A DNA stretch of 64,000 nt from Siphonodentalium dalli (Eukaryota > Mollusca > Scaphopoda > Gadilida > Siphonodentaliidae): positions 161,876,875-161,940,874 of the forward strand of contig CP136062.1 in the NCBI GenBank assembly GCA_032622095.1, read 5' to 3'. How positions within the stretch are numbered: position 1 is the first letter of the stretch; each line of letters opens with the position of its first letter. Position numbers and translations under genes: made by a program. The notes below the pieces were generated by a model that saw only the letters and a list, made by a program, of their open reading frames with translations, did not search any database and had not been told where the DNA came from. Shown here piece after piece: positions 1 through 10,646 of this stretch.

Positions 1-2
1 GC

Positions 3-332
3 AAAAAAGTGTCAATTCTTTGGCAGCCTCGTTTGATGTTTCGGCATGCGGGATTCGCCGATTCATTTGAATATTATTGCCATAGATTAGGTTTTAAGTT
101 TAACTATACTTCTAAGCTATACTTCGAAGCCAGTATCTCTCGACTCGGAGAAAGCGAAAAATGGACATTGGAGCCTCCGACTCTATCAAAACGAAAGAGA
201 GCCCCGGTTGATTCGTCGTATTCCGGTGAATCTGATTGCGGTAACGATTCCACTTCCGAGTTTGAAGTTTTAAGCGACTGCGAGTCTGGTGAGCATGCGC
301 TCTCAGACGCGGAAGTGGACTCATTACCGTGA
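3..332 (+). CDS. 3' end of an unidentified open frame, cut by window edge
   Basis: The frame is open from the first full codon to a TGA at 330-332, about 110 residues, with no ATG near the edge. It is therefore the C-terminal part of something longer or a last exon. The first half has mixed aromatic and basic residues including a 'YYCHRLGF' stretch. The second half is a basic patch (KRKRAP) followed by a Ser/Asp/Glu-rich acidic tail. I do not recognise the family. The neighbourhood is transposon-rich, so a transposase-derived C-terminus is as likely as a host exon. No polyadenylation signal close to the stop is convincing. Confidence 0.3.
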   Translation, partial: KKVSILWQPRLMFRHAGFADSFEYYCHRLGFKFNYTSKLYFEASISRLGESEKWTLEPPTLSKRKRAPVDSSYSGESDCGNDSTSEFEVLSDCESGEHALSDAEVDSLP

Positions 333-597
333 TTAGATTCACCTGGATTGCCAGATAATCGGATTATTGTGGACTAGATATTGTACTACAATATAAACAT
401 ATGTTTTTATTTCTGTTTTCACTTTAAGTTGACAAAGGCACACTTGGAATTACATGTGTGTATCATTATAATTGTGTTTGTCTTTATTCAGTAATCATTT
501 CATCCTTGTTAATTTGAATTGTGCTCCCGCAAAAAAGGCGCGCGCAAATTCCAAAAGCTCCGAGCGATATATCGCGCACCTACGTTTTCCAAATTCG
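333..597. other. AT-rich non-coding stretch
   Basis: I see no ORF, tandem repeat or inverted repeat of note. A short GC-rich patch with GCGCGC lies near 537-546. Confidence 0.4.
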
Positions 598-775
598 AAG
601 GACTGAATGGGTGAACATCACCAACTTGAAATGGGGAAATTCAATCTGATCCTTGGTGTCCCATAGCAGTTGAGGCCTAAGCAGAATGGGGTTTCCCAGA
701 TGGAGAATTTGGTAATGCTAGCCAGCCTTGCGTAATAGCGTCATTAAATTCACCCTCTGGGGACCCAACTCTGCC
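598..775 (+). repeat. Interspersed repeat F, copy 1
   Basis: It matches the reverse complement of about 27425-27595 over most of its length. Shared blocks include a GGTGAACATCACCAA start, 'CATAGCAGTTGAG.CCTAAGCA' and a terminal 'TTCACCCTCT'. Internally 'AATTTGGTRAYGCTAGCC' faces 'GCGTCAYTAAATTCACC', making a loose hairpin. It has no coding potential. The family is unknown and probably a small non-autonomous element. Confidence 0.6.
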
Positions 776-788
776 AATGAGACACACT

Positions 789-1008
789 ACAGTAATGCCC
801 TAATTAATCGACTCCTTAACCACAGCAGAATTATGAGTAACTTTACAGGATTTAGTCGGATCCGAAATATGGCTTGTTGCCATTCATCGGAAAGCTCTCC
901 TCGAGAGCTTTCTGATGAATGGCAACAAGCCATATTTCCGACTAAATCCTGAAAAGTTACCCATAATTTGGATGTGGTTAAAGAGTCGATTAATTAGGGC
1001 ATTACTGT
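789..1008. mobile_element. Palindromic MITE, family A, full copy
   Basis: The sequence is almost one perfect palindrome of about 110-bp arms centred near 899. It opens with ACAGTAATGCCCTAATTAAT and closes with the reverse complement ending ATTACTGT. The centre reads AGCTCTCCTCGAGAGCT. A foldback MITE is the simplest reading. Partial copies lie at 2242-2386 and 10532-10646. I could not fix a target duplication. Confidence 0.8.
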
Positions 1009-1223
1009 ATTTGCAGGCTTGTGAATTCAGCTTTCCTACCCTGTACATGCAGGAATCGGGGCGAAGGCTGCCATGTGGGCGGCTTGATTCTTGAAATGAC
1101 CTGAATTATTTCAGCGGCAACTAGATATTCTACAGCGTGAACCACACATTACATCATTACAATAAAATCACAATGTGAAGTTCCCATCCCATATTCTTCA
1201 ATAAAACAGACTACATTTATATC

Positions 1224-1488
1224 TTAACCCTTTCATGATGGGAGTTGCACTGGTGCAGCATTAAAGATCTTGTACCACTGCATTCTCTTATATAATAGAG
1301 TCTCCCATAGGGTGCCTCGCATACATGTATATAACAGAATGCACTGGCTTACATGGTCAAGGTAAATATTGTTTAATTGGTCTATTAGACCAATGTATTC
1401 ACTTATATATGCAAGGCTTCCTACGGGAGAATGCATTGGCACAGGGTCTTCCCAAAATTTCAGAAAACTACAGCCATGGTTGGGTTAA
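1224..1488. mobile_element. TTAA-flanked MITE with degenerate double hairpin (B1)
   Basis: It is bounded by TTAA on both sides. Left terminus is TTAACCCTTTCATGATGGGA, right terminus ends in GGGTTAA. Inside are two degenerate copies of the 'CCAATGCATTCTCTTATATA' hairpin separated by a short AT-rich spacer. TTAA targets and CCCTTT ends are typical of the piggyBac superfamily, so a piggyBac-mobilised non-autonomous element is inferred. No transposase is encoded. Confidence 0.65.
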
Positions 1489-1600
1489 CCCCTTCTTTAC
1501 TAAATACTTAATGACGACCCTTGTTCAACAAACAACTTACATGTATTATCTGAACATCTCCCACCAATTAATAGAAATCCATCTGCACATATAATATCTT
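1485..1600. repeat. Half copy of TTAA MITE (ACTAAATA type)
   Basis: It starts TTAACCCCTTCTTTACTAAA immediately after the preceding element, sharing its TTAA. It then matches the outer part of the complete element at 45512-45759, including a TTATCTGAACAT block. The other half may be the fragment at about 1887-1945 (CATCCCTCCARATGAA), with the 1632-1890 element lying between them. Confidence 0.45.
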
Positions 1601-1631
1601 TTTGTCTATCTGACGTCTGTTTTTATTTTAA

Positions 1632-1890
1632 TAACCCTTTCATGACAGGAGCTGCCCCAGTGCCGCATTTAAGAACCTATGGCAGTGCATTTTCTTAAAT
1701 ATGCAAGTTTCCCATAGTTCGCCTCGCATATATAAGAGAATGCACTGGCTTACAAGGTCATAAATATGGTTAGGCCAATGTATTCTCTTATATATGCGAG
1801 GATTCCTATGGGAGTTTCGCATATATAAGAGAATGCATTGCCACAGGGCTTTCAAAAAATATCAGGATGCTCCAGTAATGGAAGGGTTAA
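1632..1890. mobile_element. TTAA MITE with double hairpin (B1), second copy
   Basis: It runs from a TAACCCTTTCATGACAGGA end to an AGGGTTAA end (TTAA at 1887-1890). Two degenerate hairpins of the CCAATGCATTCTC type (about 1685-1757 and 1774-1840) flank an AT spacer. It has the same architecture as 1224-1488 but the sequence differs noticeably, so these are old copies. Confidence 0.6.
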
Positions 1891-2086
1891 CATCCCTCCA
1901 AATGAAAAATAGACAATTCCAATATAGAATCCATTCAATATAGAAACTGTTAAAAGGGGGACTGTACACTAAATCCAGCCATTTGTGGGGCCATTTCCTA
2001 TTATGCTCAACAGAATGTATGAATTTGTGCCAGGGATGAGTGCAAAATATACTCATGTACTCTATGAATGATGTAAAGAACATGGT

Positions 2087-2134
2087 AATTATAATGAAAA
2101 TGAGTTTATGGCTCGAGTCATTTTCATTATAATT
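2087..2134. repeat. Perfect 17-bp hairpin
   Basis: Arms AATTATAATGAAAATGA (2087-2103) and its exact reverse complement (2118-2134) enclose a 14-base loop. It lies within the family J element. Confidence 0.75.
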
Positions 2135-2241
2135 ATCAGGTTGTTATAACTTATATAAGTGGTTCTGTGTGTACATGAGTTTATTTCACTCTCATTCTTG
2201 ACACAAAGTAATTCTTTTATTGGATATTTTTCCTTGAGTAT

Positions 2242-2386
2242 ACAGTAATGCTTGTTGCCATTCATCGGAAAGCTCTCAGTGAGAGCTTTCCGATGAATGG
2301 CAACAAGCTATATTTCCGACTAAATCCTGAAAAATTACCCATAATTCTGCTGTGGTTAAGGAGTCCATTACTTAGAGCATTACTGT
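2242..2386. mobile_element. Palindromic MITE family A, left-arm deletion
   Basis: It begins ACAGTAATGC then jumps directly to the central palindrome, and keeps the full right arm to ATTACTGT. It is highly similar to 789-1008. The deletion removed about 75 bp of the left arm. Confidence 0.75.
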
Positions 2387-2882
2387 AGTAGATGGTCTCA
2401 TAAATGGCTGGATTTTGGTACAGTTCCCCTTTAACTTAATGTACTAATCAAATACCGTTTTCGTTTGCCCATAAATTCTGGACTTGCATTCTGGAATGAG
2501 TGGTCTGGATATTCACGCTGCATATTCACAGTGACTCTAATACATGTACCAACTTGTACAGGCTTGATATTTCTGAAACAATAATAAATGAAAATGTTCA
2601 ATGATGCTGACAGTATTTTCTGGAGTTAATCCCCTGTAGGTATTCATATGACCAGTCTCAGGCAGTGCGGTCAAACCATAACTACACCGGTTTTGTGATG
2701 GCTGTGGCATCGTGATTAAATGCGGGAAAAAAACCCGGGTTATATTCCTTGAGTGCCGATACACTGTACATTGCTATTAAACTGCTGACGGACATACATG
2801 TATACATGTACAAATTTGTTGGAGACGCAATTGTACTGGAAGTTACCATTGCATACCAGTTGATGATTTCATGTGTTCAAAC

Positions 2883-4573
2883 CACACAATCAGGGTTCAC
2901 GCTGCTGCTTGTCAAATTTGCCAATGGAAAAAAATATCATTTGGCAAAAATTTTGGAAAGTGAGTTTTAAATTATGGGATGTGAACTATCTAGTCATAAA
3001 ACATCGTCGAACGTGGGTTATTCGTTATGTGTGCCGAATTACAGACAATACAATGGGAAACCAGAACAAGAAATCTATCAAATTTTCATCAAACAGCTAA
3101 TCGACCGTGGTTAAAATGTGAGTCGGAAAAGAGCGATGTTCTGTAAATTTTTCATTGAGGCTGTTCTAAGTACTTTGTAACATGATCTCAATGTAGATAC
3201 TGCAAAAGGTAATTATATATATATTAGTTTTTTTTGACAGTTAATCCTCCCTTTGTCCATTTGGATTATGAGGCTATGAGCGCATGTAGTCATTGTAACA
3301 ATGCATATTATTGGTGACATTATACAGCACATACATGTACATGTATTTATGATGTCAGCATTATATTACCAGCGACTATAAGACAATAGGTTAATCAGCC
3401 ATTGTGAATGACGACGGATTAATTTATGGCTTGTTGATTTCAGCAGTATACAAGATGAAATAAAAGATCGGACGACCACAGTGTCCCCCGACAACGTGGC
3501 AAGTCGATGCCGCTTAGTTAAAGAAATTAAAAAAAAATGTTGAAATGTTCTAAGTCGAAAGGGTTAACTTAATAATTCCGTCAAAAAAATAATTTTTCCG
3601 TCATCTATATACATGTCGCACATCTCCAATATGTGGGTAACAATACTCTGAAGTTTCAAATATCTACGATCAAAACTGTAGGAGGAGTTGATTACACCAT
3701 GAAGGTACCCTCATACAGAAAATTCTAAAAAATGTTTTTCAAAGTCGAAAGGCCCATTGGATCAAACTCAAATTCGACTTGACCTGTATTTTGATATGAA
3801 CGACCCACAAAAAAAAACAGAATTTCCAATTAAACAATCCAAACTTGAGTTATCATCCAGAAACCAAAGAAAAAACAAGAAAAATAGAATTTTCTAAGTC
3901 GAAAAACCCATAACTCTGAGAAAAATCATCGGATCAAACTCAAATTCGAACTCAACCTGTATCTTGATATGACTGATTCTGCATAAAAACAGTATTTGCA
4001 ATTAAAGGATCCAAACTTGAGATATCATCCAGAAACCGAAAAAGTGAGAAATTTTCTAAGTAAAAAAAAAAGTTTAAAAAAGGGAAATAACCCCATAAAA
4101 GAACATCGGATCAAACCCAGAATTGCAGAGCACCTGTGTTCTTGGTTGAGACACCTACATACCAAGTTTCAATCAAATCGGATGAACATTACTGGAGTTA
4201 TAACTCCGGACGGACGGACAGACGCACAGACGGACGGACGGGACGCACAGATGGACAGACGGGGCTGATTACAATTATAGTCCCCCAAAAATAAATTTTT
4301 CGGGGGACAATAATATGTATGCTTGATGACTGTGTAGCAAGTGTCGGCAGTTGTCGCTTAGATATTTATTGCTACTTTGATATTTATTAATAATAATAAT
4401 TGCATTTCTAGTAGCTCATTTTACCTGTGTCTCTGGTTAGTTTTTAACAAAGATAAAAATTATACCCGCAATTAAATTTGGCAAATATGTTTTTAATTTG
4501 GCAAAAAATAATTTCATTTGGCAAAATTTTTGGCAAGATAAAATGTTCGTCCAGCGCCAACCCTGCACACAAT
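2883..4573. mobile_element. Non-autonomous hAT-type element with 8-bp target duplication
   Basis: Target duplication CACACAAT occurs at 2883-2890 and 4566-4573. The element spans 2891-4565. Its ends are inverted: CAGGGTTCACGCTG on the left; the right end reads back as CAGGGTTGGCGCTG. Both subtermini carry repeated 'ATTTGCCAA' / 'TTGGCAAAA' words. Eight-bp duplications with CAGGG-type ends are characteristic of hAT. It contains a second repeat (3482-4309) and no transposase ORF. Confidence 0.8.
3482..4309. mobile_element. Nested element with TGTCCCCCGA terminal inverted repeats
   Basis: Ten-bp ends TGTCCCCCGA (3482) and TCGGGGGACA (to 4309) are exact inverses. The interior contains diverged repeats of about 120-150 bp with 'GGATCAAACTCAAATTCGA' and 'CATCCAGAAACC' blocks. 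It ends in a GGAC/GACA-rich run (4208-4262). The interior is related to the 29.7-31.8 kb arrays. I found no target duplication, so the edges are less certain than those of the host element. Confidence 0.5.
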
Positions 4574-4893
4574 CCTCTTGTTGTCTTGTGGTTTTAAACC
4601 AGACCTGTTAAGTTTTGAAAATGTCAATCCGTGAGATTTTTGCGGGAGGTATGCCCAAATATGTTCATGTTCCAAAAATAAATTTTATGATGAAGATTGC
4701 ATAGTTTTTATGAGTTTCTATTTTATAAATATATAGACCTAAATAAAATGGCAATGAATGTCCTGTTGGTAATTGTAATAGAGCTGCTCTGTGTGGGAGA
4801 TACCACCATTTATTGAAAAGAATGAAGCAGATCACACTTCGTAAAAAATACTCAGAATTCCACCGGATACAGCTGGATATGCGCGAAACCGAA

Positions 4894-5144
4894 AGTACTG
4901 CCCTTAGTAAAAATGACTCATAGAACCAGGGTGGAACCCTACATGTAGTTAGACTGCACTTTAGTTAGACTGCACTTTAGTTAGACTGCACTTTAGTTAG
5001 ACTACTTTAGTTAGACTGCACTTTAGTTAGACTTTATACATGGTTTAAAATTTAAACCATGTTTAAAGTCTAACTAAAGTGCAGTCTAACTACATGTAGG
5101 GTTCCACCCTGGTTCTATGAGTCATTTTTACTTAGGGCAGTACA
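4894..5144. mobile_element. Palindromic MITE with a one-sided minisatellite
   Basis: Termini AGTACTGCCCTTAGTAAAAA and the reverse complement ending at 5144 form arms running through 'CCAGGGTGGAACCCTACATG'. They meet at a TTTAAAATTTAAA centre near 5050. The left arm contains about six tandem copies of a 16-bp unit (TTTAGTTAGACTGCAC, 4947-5032). The right arm has fewer than two. Confidence 0.75.
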
Positions 5145-5410
5145 GTAACTAATAGAGACATCCCCATGCTATTCAGAGGAATATAATGGTGTGATTAAAA
5201 GTTGTCAAAAGGGTCTCAGGATGGAGGGAGAAATATTGTTGCATATTATAGACATCTCAGTGATATGAAGGATCTACATGTAATTACAAGGTTCAAACTT
5301 TCAAAAGCATCACTGTCATATTACATATTAGGGATGGCATTGGGGAGCGGCACCAAAATTGATGACGTTTTTATCATTGATTTCCTCCATTTTAAAGTTA
5401 TAAACTGTAG

Positions 5411-5580
5411 GTCTATGTAAGGGCACTCCCATGAAACATGTATACATTTATTGGTTTATATACAGGCCTATGTAAGGGCACTCCCACGAACCATGTATAC
5501 ATGTATCAGTTTATATACAGGCCTATGTAAGGGCACTCCCATGAAACATGTATACATTTATCGGTTTATATATATGACGC
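5411..5580 (+). repeat. 55-bp minisatellite, three units
   Basis: Units start at 5418, 5473 and 5528 with the core 'TAAGGGCACTCCCAYGAAMC' followed by CATGTATACATKTAT. The array sits at the left end of each 1.69 kb duplicated unit, and is repeated at 7107-7268. Confidence 0.85.
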
Positions 5581-7106
5581 GGGTCCTCTACACATGCTGA
5601 CATTGTATATAATCATATCAGTACAGTTTAGAGTGACTCCCCTTATACCAGATTAATGAATGTGGGGAATGAAAGAAAAGACCGATTCTCAAATAAGACG
5701 TGTGTTGTGTTCTGACTATTTATTTTTTTAATTTAATAATGGCATGTGCGTGTATATAAATGGAAACATTGTCTTTTTTTGGTTGCGAAATAAAAACTAC
5801 TATGGCTGAAACAAAATTTGTTTACTTCCGGGTTCTGTTAGTGAGCAGATTGTTTATTTGGGAAAATTTGCTAAAAAATGTCTTTATAGTCCCTTTCTCA
5901 GCACGATCATTTTAGAACATGCTTAATCACCGGCGGGTCGCGTGGTATCATAACATTAGCACAATAAAAATATATTTTTACTTGCTATTTTCGACGCAAT
6001 AATGTAACTTTTTATAATAATCGATTACCATTTCCATCGTCGATTAATCTGCATTATTTATTTTGACATCGGAAAATGCCGGATATTATTGAATACCGTG
6101 TTTGTTTTACACAGTTTAATCTACAACCGATGGGTTAACAACCTTCGATCGCATATCAAAGATATTCTGACAACATGAGTACTGCTAACTTATGTTGCAA
6201 ACAGTCGGCAGTTCATTTGATGATGCGACATGGTTACTCTTCGGTTCGCTGTATATTCTACAAATTGGCGGCACTGCAGCTTTGAACATATGGCGACGTC
6301 GTTGTATATTTATACTTGAAAGGTGGCACTACATCTTTGAAATGTGACGACTGTCACCGTGTTCAATGAACTGAATGCACTTGCCCTTGAATCTGATTGA
6401 ACCAATGGGAAGTTGATTGACATTCTCTGAAAACCAGGGAACCTACAGCATTTTAATCAGCGATGTTCTCCGCGATGTCATTTGCGAGTATATTTTGTTT
6501 GCATAATTATACTTAGATGTTAGTTATCATGTTACTAGTACAGGCTATCGCGTATCATGCAGTGAATGCTGAATGAAACTAGATATGATCAAATACTTAA
6601 CTTGAGTCCTGCAATTTGCTGGTGGGGGCACACCTTTGTGGTTGTTATCCACGCTCTCGAAGTTTGATGAAACTTATAGTTTACTTTTTTTAGGAACCGT
6701 CGGCCATCCGTCGTGCACTCCTACTTGTTATATGTTTGTATGTTTGGCAATTCATAACACTGAAATTAATAGCTACGTTCGTTCTCATGAACTCACGAAT
6801 ATTATAACCATAACATCGCCGAGAATTGTGCTGGTATTGAATACATTGTGTTCATTGGTCATTAACAGTGGTTTATGATGCACTTTATTAACGTAAATAT
6901 GACATCAGCCGATGCCTCAAACAACCAGCGACAGTGCAGTTAACCAGCACCTAGCCAATAGGCCATTTTATGGAATACTTCCACTGATGGTATTAGGTAC
7001 GATTAATCAATTATAGTCGATTATTGACGACCGATTATCGATTATCAAAATAAATAATCGTGGCACCTCTACTATCAACATTGCTAATTAGCAAGAAGTT
7101 AGGAAG
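5418..7106 (+). repeat. 1.69 kb tandem duplication, unit 1
   Basis: The unit is followed directly by a second copy at an offset of 1689 bases. Only scattered substitutions and one 8-base deletion (in unit 2, near 8424) separate the copies, so the duplication is recent. I find no convincing coding sequence; the 80-residue frame at 6636-6878 is not preserved with its length in unit 2. Near the unit's end is a block rich in CGATTA/ATCGATTA words ending 'ATAATCGTGGCACCTCTA', which resembles a hAT terminus. Confidence 0.9.
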
Positions 7107-8782
7107 TAAGGGCACTCCCATGAAACATGTATACATTTATTGGTTTATATACAGGCCTATGTAAGGGCACTCCCACGAACCATGTATACATGTATCAGTT
7201 TATATACAGGCCTATGTAAGGGCACTCCCATGAAACATGTATACATTTATCGGTTTATATATATGACGCGGGTCCTCTACACATGCTGACATTGTATATA
7301 ATCATATCAGTACAGTTTAGAGTGACTCCCCTTATACCAGATTAATGAATGTGGGGAATGAAAGAAAAGACCAATTCTCAAATAAGACGTGTGTTGTGTT
7401 CTGACTATTTATTTTTTTAATTTAATAATGGCATGTGCGTGTATATAAATGGAAACATTGTCTTTTTTTGGTTGCGAAATAAAAACTACTATGGCTGAAA
7501 CCAAATTTTTTTACTTCCGGGTTCTGTTAGTGAGCAGATTGTTTATTTGGGAAAATTTGCTAAAAAATGTCTTTATAGTCCCTTTCTCAGCACGATCATT
7601 TTAGAACATGCTTAATCACCGGCGGGTCGCGTGGTATCATAACATTAGCACAATAAAAATATGTTTTTACTTGCTATTTTCGACGCAATAATGTAACTTT
7701 TTATAATAATCGATTACCATTTCCATCGTCGATTAATCTGCATTATTTATTTTGACATCGGAAAATGCCGGATATTATTGAATACCGTGTTTGTTTTACA
7801 CAGTTTAATCTACAACCGATGGGTTAACAACCTTCGATCGCATATCAAAGATATTCTGACAACATGAGTACTGCTAACTTATGTTGCAAACAGTCGGCAG
7901 TTCATTTGATGATGCGACATGGTTACTCTTCGGTTAGCTGTATATTCTACAAATTGGCGGCACTGCAGCTTTGAACATATGGCGACGTCGTTGTATATTT
8001 ATACTTGAAAGGTGGCACTACATCTTTGAAATGTGACGACTGTCACCGTGTTCAATGAACTGAATGCACTTGCCCTTGAATCTGATTGAACCAATGGGAA
8101 GTTGATTGACATTCTCTGAAAACCAGGGAACCTACAGCATTTTAATCAGCGATGTTCTCCGCGATGTCATTTGCGAGTATATTTTGTTTGCATAATTATA
8201 CTTAGATGTTAGTTATCATGTTACTAGTACAGGCTATCGCGTATCATGCAGTGAATGCTGAATGAAACTAGATATGATCAAATACTTAACTTGAGTCCTG
8301 CAATTTGCTGATGGGGGCACACCTTTGTGGTTGTTATCCACGCTCTCGAAGTTTGATGAAACTTATAGTTTACTTTTTTTAGGAACCGTCGGCCATCCGT
8401 CGTGCACTCCTACTTGTTATATGTTTGGCAATTCATAACACTGAAATTAATAGCTACGTTCGTTCTCATGAACTCACAAATATTATAACCATAACATCGC
8501 CGAGAATTGTGCTGGTATTGAATACATTGTGTTCATTGGTCATTAACAGTGGTTTATGATTCACTTTATTAACGTAAATATGACATCAGCCGATGCCTCA
8601 AACAACCAGCGACAGTGCAGTTAACCAGCACCTAGCCAATAGGCCATTTTATGGAATACTTCCACTGATGGTATTAGGTACGATTAATCAATTATAGTCG
8701 ATTATTGACGACCGATTATCGATTATCAAAATAAATAATCGTGGCACCTCTACTATCAACATTGCTAATTAGCAAGAAGTTA
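7107..8782 (+). repeat. 1.69 kb tandem duplication, unit 2
   Basis: It is a near-identical copy of 5418-7106, beginning with the 55-bp triplet array and ending 'GCTAATTAGCAAGAAGTTA'. Differences seen include G to A near 7374, C to A near 7936 and loss of GTATGTTT. Confidence 0.9.
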
Positions 8783-8819
8783 TAAGAAATTATATAAATA
8801 AGATTGTAACAGCTTTATA

Positions 8820-8886
8820 TACTTGTTGTGGAATTTTATTTACAAGCTTCTGACCCCTCTATGGGTCTTTCACAAGTGTAATGGCA
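8820..8886 (-). repeat. Possible Penelope-like element terminus with hammerhead-like fold
   Basis: On the minus strand a GAAAGACCCATAGAGGGGTC stem-loop is followed by AGAAGCTTGTAAATAAAATT. Its layout resembles the hammerhead-containing termini of Penelope-like elements. The catalytic core words are not intact, so this is at best a decayed relic. Confidence 0.3.
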
Positions 8887-8942
8887 GTTTGCGTACATAA
8901 AACAACATGATGTCAACATCAACATCAATGACGTTATAGTCA

Positions 8943-9245
8943 GTGACATTTAAATGGCTTCCAGTTGAATCCAGAGTATCCCAAAGAAAACTGACTATCA
9001 TGAAAAACGTCACAGATGGGAAATCTCCAAACTACCTAAGAGATGGATTCCAATTTTCAAACACACATTGCAAATATAATCTCCGGTCTGGTATTTTTAG
9101 ATTGTCTGTGCTTCATGTTAGAGTATTTGGATACAATAGCTTTTTATACACAGGGATCACTTTGTGGAATAATTATGTGAAACAGATCGAACCTACATGT
9201 TATTGTAATTTCGCCACTTGGAATCACTTAAGAAAACAGGAATAA
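8943..9245 (+). pseudogene. LINE reverse transcriptase C-terminal fragment
   Basis: The roughly 100-residue frame begins with the WLPVESRV block that follows the RT palm in many CR1/L2/Jockey-like ORF2 proteins. It continues with a KSPNYLRD segment, an 'LRSG' word, a 'G.NSF' word and 'LWNNY', the usual order at the ORF2 C-terminus. No RT catalytic motif lies upstream, so this is a 5'-truncated dead copy. A TTAA element begins just after the stop codon. Clade cannot be assigned from this tail. Confidence 0.7.
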
Positions 9246-9246
9246 T

Positions 9247-9828
9247 TTAAAGGGATACTGTACCCAAATGTTGTTTTTGGTTTCTTTAGTCTCTGAGTTG
9301 TAGAATAAGGTAACCAGATTTTGAGATTTCAATTATTTGGAAGTCTTTTGAGTATGAAGTAATGTTAAGGATGGCAGATTAGCCAGAATGCGAAAATACC
9401 AATTGTCATTGTCGAGTAATTTTTGGACAGTTTTCAAGCAAATGTATCAAATAAATGCTATATTATATGCATACTAGTCCCATATACTCATTAAGTAATT
9501 GTATAGTCAGTGAGTGGCTTGAGTTTACGCCCTGTATCAACATAATATTTACACAATCAAGTGTGCCACGCTTTGCCCAATCCACTGTCCGTGAATTATT
9601 TTGATTACGTCTTGTACACGGAAATTCGTAATTCAATTTATGATTCCAGCCATAAATTAAATTTATATCAAATTATGAACTTTGATTTTAAGATAACCTA
9701 TTAACCTGAATGTTTACAGAATACATCTTCGACTCAAATTACTTTGTTTTCTATATACATGTATTATCGATATTAGATCGTTGTTATCACCGGGAATTTA
9801 TTGAAAATGGCATACAGTACCCCTTTAA
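9247..9828. mobile_element. TTAA-flanked TIR element (family J relative)
   Basis: TTAA lies at 9247-9250 and 9825-9828. The ends are inverted: AGGGATACTGTACCC on the left, and the right end reads back as AGGGGTACTGTATGCC. It has no ORF. The TTAA target is piggyBac-like. Confidence 0.6.
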
Positions 9829-9861
9829 TAACACTTTAGGTACTAAGGAATCTGATAATAA

Positions 9862-10190
9862 AATTGACTAAAAGTCCTTCTTGTTCATCCCCAGTGGTTG
9901 GAGGGTTCGTAGAGTGAAAATCCACTCAATCTCAGTATTCCGCTACTGAGGAATCTGACTTTGTATATTATTAATATTAGGACCTTATGAGAACTTGTAT
10001 TGTGGGCAATTTGTGGCCTGGCCAGTCATGCGATCGGCTACCATCAAGGAGCACAGTGGAAATAAGTGAGCTTTGGCTTGCCTTCCTGTGCGCTCCTTGA
10101 TGGCATACGATGGCATGACTTGTCAGACCGAGCATATTCATGTGAACTGCTCTATCTACCTCTCTACCTCCATCTCTATCTTTCATTGTC
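9862..10190 (-). pseudogene. Penelope-like element endonuclease-domain fragment
   Basis: On the minus strand a frame ending 'GHKLPTIQVLIRS' is followed, after stops and a frame change, by 'EIEWIFTLRTLQPLGMNKKD'. The 'GH.L..IQV' and '.WI..L.TL.P.GMN' blocks in this order resemble the C-terminal GIY-YIG region of Penelope-like retroelements. Several stops intervene. A Penelope-type RT fragment lies 1 kb away on the opposite strand (11035-11223), so the two need not be one insertion. Confidence 0.5.
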
Positions 10191-10531
10191 GTACTTGTCT
10201 CCTGTTATCTTACTGGGATCTCTTAAGCAGCATGACTCCTGTTGAGGGAGGAGCAGCACTCTTAATTCAGATTGTTTGGATTTGGCAATCCGCTACGGCA
10301 ACTCTTTGCCGTGGACCAGTTTGCTTCAGCAAATTCAGCCAAATTGCTGATTGCCGTAGCCAATTATGAGGGCTGAAGGAGGGTGGGATAGCACGGGTTG
10401 ATTATCATGTTTTTATATAAGGTATGAGATTTATTTAGTAATTATTACTAAGCTGGGTTAATTCACTATATTGTCCCTCTGCAGAACTGTCAAGCTGTAT
10501 TCCTATATATCTATATTTTTATATCTATACT
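10191..10531. other. Unrecognised stretch with a small hairpin
   Basis: I see no gene. Facing words 'GGCAATCCGCTACGGCAA' and 'TTGCCG..GATTGCCGTAGCC' (about 10279-10360) can fold. Nothing else is recognised. Confidence 0.3.
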
Positions 10532-10646
10532 ACAGTACTGCCCTACTTTCCGATGAATGGCAACAAGACATATTTCCGACCAAATCCTGAAAAATTACCC
10601 ATAATTCTGCTGTGGTTAAGGAGTCGATTATTTAGGGTATTACTGT
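10532..10646. mobile_element. Palindromic MITE family A, right-arm remnant
   Basis: It opens ACAGTACTGCCCTA then continues with the right arm of family A from TTTCCGATGAATGGCAACAA to ATTACTGT. Its ACTGCCCTA start resembles the terminus of the 4894-5144 palindrome, suggesting the two families share an end sequence. Confidence 0.7.

Larger units (their letters stand above)
1950..2434. mobile_element. TTAA-flanked TIR element (family J) with nested MITE
   Basis: TTAA lies at 1950-1953 and 2431-2434. Termini of about 40 bp are inverted repeats: AAGGGGGACTGTACACTAAA on the left, and the right end reads back as AAGGGGAACTGTACCAAAA. Both continue into 'ATCCAGCCATTTRTGRG'. Palindromic MITE A (2242-2386) has inserted inside it. 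A related TTAA element with AGGGATACTGTACCC ends lies at 9247-9828. Confidence 0.65.

Noticed and set aside
8820-8886. Functional hammerhead ribozyme on the minus strand
   Set aside because: The stem is present but the conserved CUGANGA and GAAA core words are altered, so catalysis is unlikely.
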